This document shows, one piece after another, positions 45,263 through 54,461 of a stretch of 64,000 nt of DNA. The notes below the pieces were generated by a model. The model ran no database searches. It was not told where the DNA came from and saw nothing but the letters and a program-made list of their open reading frames with translations. Position numbers and translations under genes: made by a program. Positions within the stretch are counted from its first letter, which is position 1. Every line of letters begins with the position of its first letter. Source of the stretch: Eubacteriaceae bacterium (lineage in GTDB: Bacteria > Bacillota > Clostridia > Peptostreptococcales > Anaerovoracaceae). The DNA is taken from NCBI GenBank assembly GCA_902362805.1, contig CABIXY010000003.1, positions 548,140 through 612,139 on the forward strand. The letters are read 5' to 3'.

Positions 45263-45805
45263 TTAAGGTTCAACAAATGGTACGCCGAGAACATCTGCTA
45301 CGGACAGGGCCAGGTTGCGGCCGATAGCTTCCACGTTATTCTTGATCCAGTTTGCATCGTCAATGTTGTCGTGATAGGCTACTTCCACCAGGACTGCTGG
45401 CGCTGATGTGCGGCGCAGTTCTGCCAGGGTTGTAGTAGGCACTGTCGTAACCAGCGATGGATTTGGATAAATCATCTTCAAATTGTTGGCAACGATGTCT
45501 GCATCTCGCTGTCCCTGGGTAGAATCTCTGTAGTAGTAGACGTCAGGCCCTTTAATCTGTCCTGCCAGATTGGGCGGAGCGGCATTGGAGTGAATCGCCA
45601 GGTGAAAGTCATAGTCTCCCGCATTAGAGGCGTTGATGGAGTCGGTGACTGTTCCGCCTGGATTGTTCCTCGAAAAGCTGATTCCGCTTGCGCGTAGATA
45701 TGGCACCATGGCATCTGTAATTAGATTTGCATAATATTCTTCGGTGCCGCCGTTCACAAATTGATTATATTCCTGAGTCGATGGACTCAAAAAAACACTG
45801 GGCAT
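45263..45805 (-). CDS. N-acetylmuramoyl-L-alanine amidase (Amidase_3) without signal peptide
   Basis: About 180 residues: a single Amidase_3 domain that would cut the bond between muramic acid and the stem peptide. Visible features are the zinc-ligand HSNAAP loop (AIHSNAAPP) and the late Glu in PAVLVEVAYHDN. The start is ATG at 45805, because GGAGG lies six bases before it; an ATG eight codons earlier has no such site. No signal peptide or wall-binding repeat is present, so it would need lysis, a holin or another route to reach the wall. Confidence 0.88.
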   Translation of the reverse strand: MPSVFLSPSTQEYNQFVNGGTEEYYANLITDAMVPYLRASGISFSRNNPGGTVTDSINASNAGDYDFHLAIHSNAAPPNLAGQIKGPDVYYYRDSTQGQRDADIVANNLKMIYPNPSLVTTVPTTTLAELRRTSAPAVLVEVAYHDNIDDANWIKNNVEAIGRNLALSVADVLGVPFVEP

Positions 45806-46355
45806 AGTAATCCTCCAATCATGATTCATAATAACTATCTATATACTATGCAGAAAGTGAAGAAAGTGTGCTAGTCCTGCAATTCTGCCTGAAAATGTAA
45901 AAAAGAGGGCAAATCGGGCAGATTGCATCAAGTGGGAGAGGGTATAAGTGATCAAAGGGCAGTGAACTGCATTGGAATCACAATTTTGTAAATATATAAT
46001 ACGAATGTTCAATATAATTTCCATCGGTTCACGATGATTTTTGGCTTTCGGAGGCAGTTATTGTGAGTGTGATGAACCGTGACGCCTGAAATCAGTGGAT
46101 CAATATGCCTGAATTAGCGTAAATTTTGCCCTAATAAGGCATTTTTGCAGTTTTATAGTACACATATACCCCGTGAGAGTATATGGAATTATTTGATTAA
46201 GTGAAGTGAAAAAGCCTGCCGACATAGCACGTGCATTTTGGCTTGCTTTTCGTGTGACGGTCGTGCATATATTTGTACAAAGTGTTGAACAATTGGTAAG
46301 AATGTGGTATCATTAAGAGATATTTTGTAGTTTAAAACAAAAAAGAGGTAAATGA
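45806..46355. other. AT-rich intergenic region ahead of typA
   Basis: About 550 bases with no convincing gene. It holds an inverted repeat CGGTTCA (46025-46031)/TGAACCG (46073-46079), a CATATACCCC motif also seen near 18575, a GCACGTGC palindrome near 46230, and the typA promoter at its right end. Confidence 0.5.
46285..46313 (+). promoter_or_regulatory. Promoter of typA
   Basis: TTGAAC (46285-46290) and TATCAT (46308-46313) with a 17-base spacer, about 43 bases ahead of the start codon. Confidence 0.65.
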
Positions 46356-48227
46356 ATGACAGAAAAACAGAAAATAATTAATATAGCTGTGATTGCCCAC
46401 GTTGACGCGGGGAAATCCACCCTTGTAGACGCTTTCCTGAACCAGAGCGGCGTCTTTCGTGCTAACGAAGATGTTGCAGACTGTGTCATGGACAGCGATG
46501 ATATAGAAAGAGAAAGAGGCATCACCATTTATTCGAAAAACTGTTCGATTATGCATGGCGATGTAAAGATAAATATCGTTGATACTCCGGGACATGCTGA
46601 CTTTTCGTCGGAAGTAGAGCGTATCATGAAGACGGTAGACACCGTCATTCTCTTGGTCGATTCCAGTGAGGGACCGATGCCGCAGACCAGATTTGTGTTG
46701 AGTAAATCTCTGGAGCAGGGACTGAACCCAATCCTGTTTATCAACAAGATTGACAAGAAAGATGCCCGTATTGACGAAGTGGTGGACGAAGTTTATGAAC
46801 TTTTCATGGACTTAAATGCCAACGATGAACAGTTGGACTTTCCGATTCTGTACGGCATTGCCAGACAGGGCATTGCAGTGAGAAATCCTCAGGACGCCCA
46901 AGGCCTTTCTGTAGAAGCGGGAGGTTCCAAAATCAAGCATACACCGGAAGGTTATGCTGGGCTTAACATTACGCCTCTTTTTGAGACAATTATAGGACAC
47001 TGCCAGCCATATCCCGATTCTCGCGAAAAGGCTCTGCAGCTACAGGTTTCTACTCTCGGCTACGATGATTATATCGGCAGACTGGGTATTGGCAGAATCA
47101 CCCAGGGAACCATCAAAGAAGGGCAGACTGTGGCGGTTGCCAAAGAAGATGGCACCATCGTACAGCGAAAAGCAGGTCAGGTCTTTGTCTACAGAGGTCT
47201 CAAACGAACAGCCGTACCGGAAGCGGAATGCGGCGATATCGTAGTAATTTCAGGCATATCTGATATTTCCATCGGGGAAACCATCTGCGACCCATCTGAT
47301 CCGCAGCCTATGGAAATGATTCATATAGAAGAACCGACCCTTTCCATGAATTTCATGGTCAACAAATCGCCTTTTGCCGGCAAAGTCGGTAAATTCGTCA
47401 CTTCCAGGCATATCAGAGAACGCCTCGAAAAAGAATTAGAAGTCAACGTCGGACTGATGGTAGAAGAGACCGATTCTACCGACTGTTTTAAAGTATCGGG
47501 CAGAGGGGAACTCCACTTATCCATTTTGATTGAGAATATGAGAAGAGAAGGTTATGAATTGGCCGTCTCCAAGCCGGAGGTCATCTTCAGAAGAGACGAG
47601 AAGGGCAAAAAGCTGGAGCCTATGGAAGAAGTGGTGATCAGCGTGCCAGATGAGTATGCGGGAACGGTCATTTCCAAGCTGAATCTGCGCAAAGGCATCA
47701 TGATACAGATGAATGGAGAAAACGGATATTCTAAATTGGAATATCACGTTCCGACCAGAGGACTTCTGGGCTATCGGTCTGAGTTTATCAACGATACCAG
47801 AGGTGAGGGAACCATGGAGAGAAGATTCCTCGACTTTGAACCATACAAAGGAGAAATTGGCGGCAGGACCAACGGTTCAGCCATTGCCATAGAAGAGGGT
47901 GTCTGCACGCCTTATGCCCTGTTCAATATCGGAGAGCGCGTCCAGCTTTTTGTCGACCCGGGAACAAAGGTCTACGAAGGCATGATTGTCGGCATGAATT
48001 CAAGAAGTGACGACATGGAGGTAAACCCGTGCAAAGCGAAGAAGGTGAGCAACATGAGAGCTGCTGGAAGTGACGAGTCCGTCAAACTTTCGCCGCCGAG
48101 GACATTCACCTTGGAAGAAGCGCTGGAATTTATTGAAGATGACGAACTGGTAGAAATTACGCCGGATGACATCAGGCTGAGAAAAAAACTGCTGAAAGAA
48201 ATTGAACGCAGGAGAGCCGGGAGGTAA
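46356..48227 (+). CDS. typA: Ribosome-associated GTPase TypA/BipA
   Basis: A translational GTPase that assists ribosome assembly and stress adaptation. 623 residues, the usual length. G1 is AHVDAGKSTLVDAFL, switch I includes ERERGITIYSKN, G3 is DTPGHADF and G4 is NKID. The EF-G-like domains and BipA-specific C-terminal domain (VPTRGLLGYRSEFINDTRGE) follow. It has its own promoter. The second copy of the mosaic intergenic element follows directly. Confidence 0.98.
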   Translation: MTEKQKIINIAVIAHVDAGKSTLVDAFLNQSGVFRANEDVADCVMDSDDIERERGITIYSKNCSIMHGDVKINIVDTPGHADFSSEVERIMKTVDTVILLVDSSEGPMPQTRFVLSKSLEQGLNPILFINKIDKKDARIDEVVDEVYELFMDLNANDEQLDFPILYGIARQGIAVRNPQDAQGLSVEAGGSKIKHTPEGYAGLNITPLFETIIGHCQPYPDSREKALQLQVSTLGYDDYIGRLGIGRITQGTIKEGQTVAVAKEDGTIVQRKAGQVFVYRGLKRTAVPEAECGDIVVISGISDISIGETICDPSDPQPMEMIHIEEPTLSMNFMVNKSPFAGKVGKFVTSRHIRERLEKELEVNVGLMVEETDSTDCFKVSGRGELHLSILIENMRREGYELAVSKPEVIFRRDEKGKKLEPMEEVVISVPDEYAGTVISKLNLRKGIMIQMNGENGYSKLEYHVPTRGLLGYRSEFINDTRGEGTMERRFLDFEPYKGEIGGRTNGSAIAIEEGVCTPYALFNIGERVQLFVDPGTKVYEGMIVGMNSRSDDMEVNPCKAKKVSNMRAAGSDESVKLSPPRTFTLEEALEFIEDDELVEITPDDIRLRKKLLKEIERRRAGR

Positions 48228-48231
48228 TGGA

Positions 48232-48530
48232 GTTGCCCCAATTTCTGCAAGAAATTGCAGGGAACTCCTTATGCTTTAAATCACCAAGAGAGCGAGCAAT
48301 TGGTGCGAAGCTCGATTGGCGGGATTTAGTCGTATAATGGCGCTGGGAGACCTAACCCGATTCAGCGAAACGGAATCGTTGGTAGGTCCCCTGCCAGGAG
48401 TGCAGGAGCTATGCTCCGTGGCACTCTATGGCTGCCCACAATTTCTCGAAGAGAAATTGATGGAAGGCCTTATGCTTTAGCGCCCCGCAAGCGTTAGCGA
48501 GCGGCTAGGCGCTAGTCGTATAATTTCGTA
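48232..48530 (+). repeat. Mosaic structured intergenic element, copy 2
   Basis: About 300 bases, the counterpart of 36595-36893 in the opposite orientation and with a different module order. Hairpins: CAATTTCT/AGAAATTG at 48239-48257, CAATTTCTC/GAGAAATTG at 48439-48459, and CGATTC/GAATCG at 48358-48378 inside an outer GACCTA/TAGGTC stem. The 18-mer CCCCTGCCAGGAGTGCAG is at 48388-48405. The terminal GTCGTATAAT occurs twice. No gene is present. Confidence 0.8.
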
Positions 48531-48542
48531 AAAGGAGGAATT

Positions 48543-49379
48543 ATGTCAGCGGATATCGTGAAATTATTGAAGGACGCTGGGATTGATGCGGAAACCATTA
48601 AATTATTGTTTAACATCGGAAATGCAGTGCTGACATTGATTCTCGGCTGGATTGCCGTCAGCATCATTCTCCGCATAGAGAAAAAGGCTTTGGCGAAATC
48701 CAGACTGGACGAGGCGCTGCACCTGTTCATCATCAAAGGGACAAAGGTGATATTGTGGATTGCATTGGCCATCGCTATAGCTGCCACACTGGGCATTGAA
48801 ACCACATCCTTTATCGCAATCCTCGGTGCCGGTGGCGCGGCCATCGCGTTGGCGCTAAAAGATAGTTTGGGAAATATTGCCGGGGGTATCATCATATTAA
48901 TCAATAAACCCTTCAGCCGCGGAGATACCATTGAAGTAGCGGGAACGACAGGCATGGTAGACAGCATTGACCTTCTGACCACCCAGCTGCATACCTTTGA
49001 CAACAAGGTCGTGACCATTCCCAACGGGACAATCACGATGTCGGTTTTGATCAACTATTCGAGAGAAGAGACGAGAAGGGTGGACTGTGTGTTCAGCATC
49101 AGCTACGAGGCTGATATATTGAAAGCAAAAGAAATCCTTTTGAATGTAATATCCTGCAATCCGGATATTCTCGCAGAGCCTGCACCCATAGTAGGCGTCG
49201 CCTCCCACGGCGATAACGCAGTGATACTGGATTTAAAAGTTTGGTGTTCCACTGAAAGCTTTTTTGATGTAAAATACTACCTAGAAGAAAACGTGAAATT
49301 GGCTTTTGACGAGGCAGGGATTGGAATTCCCTACCCGCAGATGGACATTCATTTACGACGAAATCCATCCAAATCATAG
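48543..49379 (+). CDS. Small-conductance mechanosensitive channel (MscS family)
   Basis: 278 residues: N-terminal membrane helices (about 20-100), with the pore helix rich in Ala and Gly (FIAILGAGGAAIALALKDSLGN). A cytoplasmic beta and alpha/beta domain follows (FSRGDTIEVAGTTGMVDSID; then TIPNGTITMSVLINYSREE). It relieves turgor during osmotic downshift. The ribosome site AAAAGGAGG is strong. Confidence 0.95.
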   Translation: MSADIVKLLKDAGIDAETIKLLFNIGNAVLTLILGWIAVSIILRIEKKALAKSRLDEALHLFIIKGTKVILWIALAIAIAATLGIETTSFIAILGAGGAAIALALKDSLGNIAGGIIILINKPFSRGDTIEVAGTTGMVDSIDLLTTQLHTFDNKVVTIPNGTITMSVLINYSREETRRVDCVFSISYEADILKAKEILLNVISCNPDILAEPAPIVGVASHGDNAVILDLKVWCSTESFFDVKYYLEENVKLAFDEAGIGIPYPQMDIHLRRNPSKS

Positions 49380-49400
49380 ATTTGGGGATTTCCAGCATAA

Positions 49401-49517
49401 ATTCTGCCTTTTTGCCCCAAGCTTGCTTGGCTAGGCAAAACGGACAGCGCAGGGAACGCAGTTCCCGGAGGAGCGAAGCGTTGCCAAGCAAATCGCTTAC
49501 AGCTCTTTGGGCAGAAT
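49401..49517. repeat. Palindromic intergenic element ahead of pyc
   Basis: Bounded by ATTCTGCC (49401-49408) and GGCAGAAT (49510-49517), with GC-rich inner hairpins. The AAATTCTGCC start recalls the ends of the mosaic element at 36.6 kb, but the interior differs. No gene is present in 49380-49565. Confidence 0.5.
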
Positions 49518-49565
49518 GTCATAGTTAAATAATTTAATTTTTTTATAAGAGAATGGGAGAAAAAA

Positions 49566-52500
49566 ATGAAAGAAATTAAAAAATTTAAAAGAGTCTTGGT
49601 CGCCAACAGAGGCGAGATTGCAATCAGAATTTTTAGAGCATGCCAGGAACTTGGCATCAGAACAGTAGCAATTTACTCAGAAGAAGATAAGAATTCCCTT
49701 TTTAGAACAAAAGCAGATGAATCTTATCAGATTGGAAAAGGCAAGACTCCAGTCGGCGCTTATTTGGCAATCGACGAAATCATTGATTTAGCAAGATCTA
49801 AGGGCGTTGACGCGATTCACCCTGGTTACGGTTTTTTATCCGAAAATGAAGAATTTGCTTCAGCCTGTGAGGATGCAGGGATTGAATTTATCGGACCTAC
49901 CCACGTGATGATGGACAGTCTGGGTGATAAGATCAAATCCAAGATTGTTGCAGCCAGTGTTGGGGTTCCAACTATACCGGGCGTAGAAAAAGCCATAGAA
50001 ACAGAAAAAGAAGCATTGGAATTCGCACAGAGATGTGGATATCCGATTATGCTCAAGGCTGCAGCAGGCGGCGGCGGAAGAGGAATGAGAATCGTCAGAA
50101 GCGAGGAAGACCTGATTCCGGAATATAGAAGTGCTAGGAGCGAAGCGAAGAAAGCTTTTGGCATCGATGATATTTTCATTGAAAAATACTTAGAAGCGCC
50201 AAAGCATATAGAAGTACAGGTACTGGGAGATAAATACGGTAACGTAGTCCATCTCTGTGAGAGAGACTGCTCTATCCAGAGAAGACATCAGAAGGTAATC
50301 GAATTTACGCCGTCACTGTGCCTCACAGAAGAGAAGAGAAAGGCAATCTGTGATGACGCTTTGAAGATTGCCAGATCCGTCAACTATAGAAGTGCGGGAA
50401 CTGTAGAGTTTCTTCTAGACAAACACGGCAACCACTACTTTATTGAAATGAACCCTCGTATCCAGGTAGAACATACCGTTACAGAAATGGTAACAGGGAT
50501 TGACATCGTTCAGTCGCAGATTCTGGTAGCAGAAGGTTATCCGCTGGATTCAGCAGAAGTGGGCATCAGAAGTCAGAAGGACATTCAGATGACTGGTTAT
50601 GCAATTCAGTGCAGAATCACTACAGAGGATCCGGCCAACGGATTTGCGCCTGATACTGGAACGATTGAACTCTACAGAAGTGCTTCCGGCTACGGCATCA
50701 GACTGGATGGCGGCAACGGATTTACTGGCTCCGTGGTTTCACCGTACTACGACAGCCTGCTGGTAAAGATGACGGCTTATGCCAGAACTTTTGAGGCGGC
50801 TACAAAGAAAGCAATTCGAGCGCTGAGAGAGACGGAAATCAAAGGGGTCAAGACCAACATTGGATTTCTGCTCAACGTGCTGAATCACCCGACATTCAAA
50901 GCGGGTAACTGTGATACTGGATTTATCGAAGCCAATCCTGAACTGCTCAACATCAGAAAAGCACAGGATAGAGAGCGGAAGATTTTGAACTACATAGGGA
51001 ACAAAGTTGTAAACGAAACAAAGGGCGTGAAACCGCAGTTTAACGTGCCGGTATTCCCGAGAATTCCGATGACAGAGATCAACGTTCTTTCTGGAACAAA
51101 GCAGATGCTGGATCAGAAAGGTCCTGAAGCCGTTGCAAAATGGGCGCTGGATCAGAATAAGCTTCTGATTACAGATACCACGATGAGAGACGCACAGCAA
51201 TCTTTGATGGCTACAAGGGTCAGAACTGTAGACATGGAGAAAATTGCTCCAGCCGTGGCTCTTTACGGCAAAGATATGTTCTCCCTGGAAATGTGGGGCG
51301 GAGCAACTTTTGATACAGCCTACAGATTCCTCAAGGAAGATCCATGGGAAAGACTGGAGACTTTGAGAGCAAAGATTCCTAATGTATTATTCCAGATGCT
51401 GATCAGAGGCGCTAATGCAGTAGGATACAAGAACTACCCTGATAACGTGATCCGAGAGTTTGTAAAACAGTCAGCAGAAGCGGGCATCGACGTATTCCGT
51501 ATCTTCGACTCGCTCAACTGGATCGATGGCATGAAGGTAGCGCTGGAAGAAACGCTGAACCAGGGCAAGATTGCAGAAGCCTGCATCTGCTATACTGGTG
51601 ATATTTTGGACGACAGCAGAACCAAGTACAACTTGGATTACTATATCAGAATGGCAAAGGAATTGGAGAAGAGAGGATCTCACATTCTGGGTATCAAGGA
51701 TATGTCAGGGCTTCTGAAGCCGATGGCAGCTTACAAGCTGGTACACGCGCTGAAAGAAGAAATCGGAATTCCTATCCATCTCCACACCCACGATACCAGC
51801 GGAAACGGCGTTGCAACCATTCTTATGGCAGCACAGGCTGGCGTAGATATCGTGGACGCTGCTTTCAACAGTATGAGCGGACTGACTTCACAGCCGGCAC
51901 TGAACTCTGTCGTTGCAGCTCTTGAGCACAGCAGCAGAGACACGGGCATCGATGTGGATGGCATTCAGAAAATTTCTGAATACTGGAAGGATGTAAGACC
52001 GGTTTACAAGAAATTTGAGTCTGAGCTGGTAACTTCATCAGCAGAGATCTACAAGTATGAGATTCCTGGCGGTCAGTATTCCAACCTGAAACCACAGGTA
52101 GAGTCCTTTGGCCTGGGTCATAAGTTCCAGGAAGTAAAGGATATGTACAAAGCGGTGAACCAGATGCTGGGTGACATCGTCAAGGTAACACCTTCTTCAA
52201 AGGCTGTGGGCGATATGGCTATTTTCATGGTGCAGAACGACTTGACGCCTGAAAACATTCTGGAGAAGGGCAAAGGCATCGACTTCCCGGATTCTATCGT
52301 ATCCTTCTTCGAGGGCATGATGGGTCAGCCGGAAGGCGGTTTCAACAAAGACCTGCAGAAGCTGGTCCTGAAAGACAAGGAGCCGATTACCTGCAGACCT
52401 GGCGAGCTGCTTCCGCCAGAGGATTTCGAATACATCAGAACGGGACTGCAGAAGCACTTTGACCTAGAGGGCACGCCGCAGGAGGTCATCAGCTATGCGA

Positions 52501-53024
52501 TGTACCCAAAAGTATTTGAGGATTACCACAAGAGCTTGAAAAAGGACGGAAACTTCAGATACATGGGCAGTGATATCTTCTTCCACGGGTTGGAAGAAGG
52601 CGAAACCTGCGAAGTAAAGCTGGAAGAAGGTAAGGTTCTGGTCATCAAACTGAATGAAATCAGAAAGATGGATGCAGAAGGCAACAGAGACTTGGTATTC
52701 GAAGTCAACGGCAACAGAAGAATCATCAAGATCAAAGACGAGGATATGAAGACTGCTGAGTCTTCCATCGCAACAGCTCGTTTTGCTGATGAAGATAATC
52801 CACTTGAAATCGGTGCCAATATCCCGGGAAATATCATCAAAATTTTGGTGAAAGAAGGGGAAACGGTGACGGAAAAACAGCCGATTGCGGTCATCGAAGC
52901 GATGAAGATGGAGACAAACATTCTGGCTACGGCAAATGGAGTCGTAGACAAGATTTTCATCAACGAAGGACAGCAAGTAAAAGCTGGCGAATTGGTTGCA
53001 AGACTGAAAGACGAAGAAAAATAA
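49566..53024 (+). CDS. pyc: Pyruvate carboxylase
   Basis: Biotin enzyme that makes oxaloacetate from pyruvate, bicarbonate and ATP. 1152 residues. Order: biotin carboxylase (about 8-455; ATP-grasp loop KAAAGGGGRGMR and FIEMNPRIQVEH), carboxyltransferase barrel (about 535-810; TDTTMRDAQQSLMATR and HLHTHDTSGNG), the PYC/OADA region, and the biotinyl domain with EAMKMETN, the biotin Lys near residue 1114. Alone in its unit and closed by a strong terminator. It replenishes oxaloacetate and complements ppdK at the pyruvate node. Confidence 0.98.
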   Translation: MKEIKKFKRVLVANRGEIAIRIFRACQELGIRTVAIYSEEDKNSLFRTKADESYQIGKGKTPVGAYLAIDEIIDLARSKGVDAIHPGYGFLSENEEFASACEDAGIEFIGPTHVMMDSLGDKIKSKIVAASVGVPTIPGVEKAIETEKEALEFAQRCGYPIMLKAAAGGGGRGMRIVRSEEDLIPEYRSARSEAKKAFGIDDIFIEKYLEAPKHIEVQVLGDKYGNVVHLCERDCSIQRRHQKVIEFTPSLCLTEEKRKAICDDALKIARSVNYRSAGTVEFLLDKHGNHYFIEMNPRIQVEHTVTEMVTGIDIVQSQILVAEGYPLDSAEVGIRSQKDIQMTGYAIQCRITTEDPANGFAPDTGTIELYRSASGYGIRLDGGNGFTGSVVSPYYDSLLVKMTAYARTFEAATKKAIRALRETEIKGVKTNIGFLLNVLNHPTFKAGNCDTGFIEANPELLNIRKAQDRERKILNYIGNKVVNETKGVKPQFNVPVFPRIPMTEINVLSGTKQMLDQKGPEAVAKWALDQNKLLITDTTMRDAQQSLMATRVRTVDMEKIAPAVALYGKDMFSLEMWGGATFDTAYRFLKEDPWERLETLRAKIPNVLFQMLIRGANAVGYKNYPDNVIREFVKQSAEAGIDVFRIFDSLNWIDGMKVALEETLNQGKIAEACICYTGDILDDSRTKYNLDYYIRMAKELEKRGSHILGIKDMSGLLKPMAAYKLVHALKEEIGIPIHLHTHDTSGNGVATILMAAQAGVDIVDAAFNSMSGLTSQPALNSVVAALEHSSRDTGIDVDGIQKISEYWKDVRPVYKKFESELVTSSAEIYKYEIPGGQYSNLKPQVESFGLGHKFQEVKDMYKAVNQMLGDIVKVTPSSKAVGDMAIFMVQNDLTPENILEKGKGIDFPDSIVSFFEGMMGQPEGGFNKDLQKLVLKDKEPITCRPGELLPPEDFEYIRTGLQKHFDLEGTPQEVISYAMYPKVFEDYHKSLKKDGNFRYMGSDIFFHGLEEGETCEVKLEEGKVLVIKLNEIRKMDAEGNRDLVFEVNGNRRIIKIKDEDMKTAESSIATARFADEDNPLEIGANIPGNIIKILVKEGETVTEKQPIAVIEAMKMETNILATANGVVDKIFINEGQQVKAGELVARLKDEEK

Positions 53025-53045
53025 GAATATTATAGGCAGAGTCTG

Positions 53046-53077
53046 CCGGGCAAGCGAATCGCTTGCCCGGTTTTTTT
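53046..53077 (+). terminator. Terminator of pyc
   Basis: CCGGGCAAGC (53046-53055) pairs with GCTTGCCCGG (53061-53070), followed by seven T. Confidence 0.93.
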
Positions 53078-53100
53078 GTGGGGCTGATTATGCTGCAAGG

Positions 53101-53730
53101 GGATATAGGGCTAGAACCTTTGAGCGAATTTACAAAGATGTGAATTTCTTCAGCACGAAGAAACAGCACATCATGGCACCGGAATTCTATATCCTGTATA
53201 ACGGTACGGAGGAACTTCCTGAAGAATCTCTTATCCGTTTGTCTGACTGCTATATAGACGGTTCGCCGGAAAACTCCATCGAAATAGTTGTAAAAATTTT
53301 GGATGTCAGTTACAATAAAGATAAGAACATACTAAAAAAATCAAGGACGCTTTATGAGTACAGCCGTTTTATTCAGATTGTCCGCGAAACCCTCGCCGCT
53401 AGCAGCGACAAAGAAGCTGCCGCGAAGGAGGCCGTGCGCATTGCAATGAGCGAGGGGCTGCTCAAAGAGTTTCTGGGCGTCTATGGATTGGAGGCGGCAG
53501 ATATGGCATTCAGAGAATTCAACTATGAAGCGTTTATTGAACAAATAAAGCAGGACTATTTCAAAGATGGCGTAGAATTAGGCGAACGCAAAGGAAAAGC
53601 GGCAGGACTGATCGAGATGTACCAGGAACTGGGCATTCCCAGAGAAGAAGCAGTGACTAGAGTAAAAGAGAAGATGGGCCTATCTGCGGAAGAGGCAGAA
53701 ACGTATATGGACGTATTTTGGAAGAAATAA
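53101..53730 (+). pseudogene. C-terminal remnant of an Rpn/PD-(D/E)XK nuclease family gene
   Basis: About 200 residues remain of a family that is usually about 300 long. Recognisable parts are the FYILYNGTEELPEESLIRLS segment, the LYEYSRFIQIVRETL segment, and the C-terminal GIPREEAVTRVKEKMGLS, then AEEAETYMDVFWKK. Similarity continues upstream of the only start candidate (GTG 53140) in the same frame, as FERIYKDVNFFSTKK. The N-terminal nuclease core is missing, replaced by the pyc terminator region. It therefore looks like a decayed transposase-like nuclease, with no ribosome site of its own. A short expressed protein is unlikely. Confidence 0.75.
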
Positions 53731-53766
53731 GCTTTCTATATATAGCAGACGAGACTGGAGGTTCTC

Positions 53767-54285
53767 ATGATAAGAAAAGCAACAAAAAATGATTTGGACT
53801 GGATAGAGGCAAGCTATGTGGAGCTGCTAGCACGGGAAGCGGCGGAAGGAAGCCATACCAACTGGCAGCTGGGCGTTTATCCCACCAGGGAGACAGCGCA
53901 AAAGAGTTTAGATGAACAGACTTTGTACGTCTTACAGGAAGAGGACGGGCTCTGTGGCAGTATGATTCTCAACCAGATACAGCCGGAAGTCTACGCCCAG
54001 GTTTCCTGGTCTATTGCGGCAGAACCGGAGAAGGTTTTGTTAATCCATACTCTTTGTATACCGCCATCCAAAGCTGGACGAGGGTTTGGCAAAGTCATGG
54101 CAGGTTATGCCGAAGAAAAGGCCAGGGAGATGGGGTGCAGGGTCATCCGATTGGATACCTATATTGGGAACAAACCAGCTGCGTCGCTTTACAGCAATCT
54201 GGGTTATCGTTACGCGGGTAAGGCAGCAACCTTGCACGAAGGTGTGATACCAGAAGAACTGATTTTTTTCGAAAAGAAACTCTGA
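53767..54285 (+). CDS. GNAT family N-acetyltransferase
   Basis: 172 residues. The acetyl-CoA-binding segment reads LCIPPSKAGRGFGKVMAGYAEE, then KAREMGCRVIRLDTYIGNKPA, ending in NLGYRYAGKA. The start follows TGGAGG. The substrate amine is unknown. It stands alone between the nuclease remnant and the amidohydrolase operon. Confidence 0.92.
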   Translation: MIRKATKNDLDWIEASYVELLAREAAEGSHTNWQLGVYPTRETAQKSLDEQTLYVLQEEDGLCGSMILNQIQPEVYAQVSWSIAAEPEKVLLIHTLCIPPSKAGRGFGKVMAGYAEEKAREMGCRVIRLDTYIGNKPAASLYSNLGYRYAGKAATLHEGVIPEELIFFEKKL

Positions 54286-54310
54286 TTATATGGAAAACTT
54301 TAAAATACCA

Positions 54311-54370
54311 TACCGTTACTTTTGACAGGGTGATAAGACCATTCGCCGTCTGAGGTAACGGTATTTTTTT
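54311..54370 (+). terminator. Terminator after the acetyltransferase gene
   Basis: TACCGTTAC (54311-54319) pairs with GTAACGGTA (54355-54363), followed by T residues. The 35-base interior may form a second small stem. Confidence 0.75.
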
Positions 54371-54461
54371 TCGCCAAAACAAAAAAATACGGAGCATAGA
54401 TAGAAAATTAACGAAAAATAAACGGTTCATGTTCTAAAATAAAGCCATAAGGGAGGAGAAG

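Noticed and set aside
46529..46756. Antisense frames inside typA, pyc and ppdK
   Set aside because: They lie wholly within strongly supported genes and show no family features or signals of their own.
49099..49491. Minus-strand frame at the MscS 3' end
   Set aside because: It covers the end of the channel gene and the palindromic intergenic element; no ribosome site or family match.
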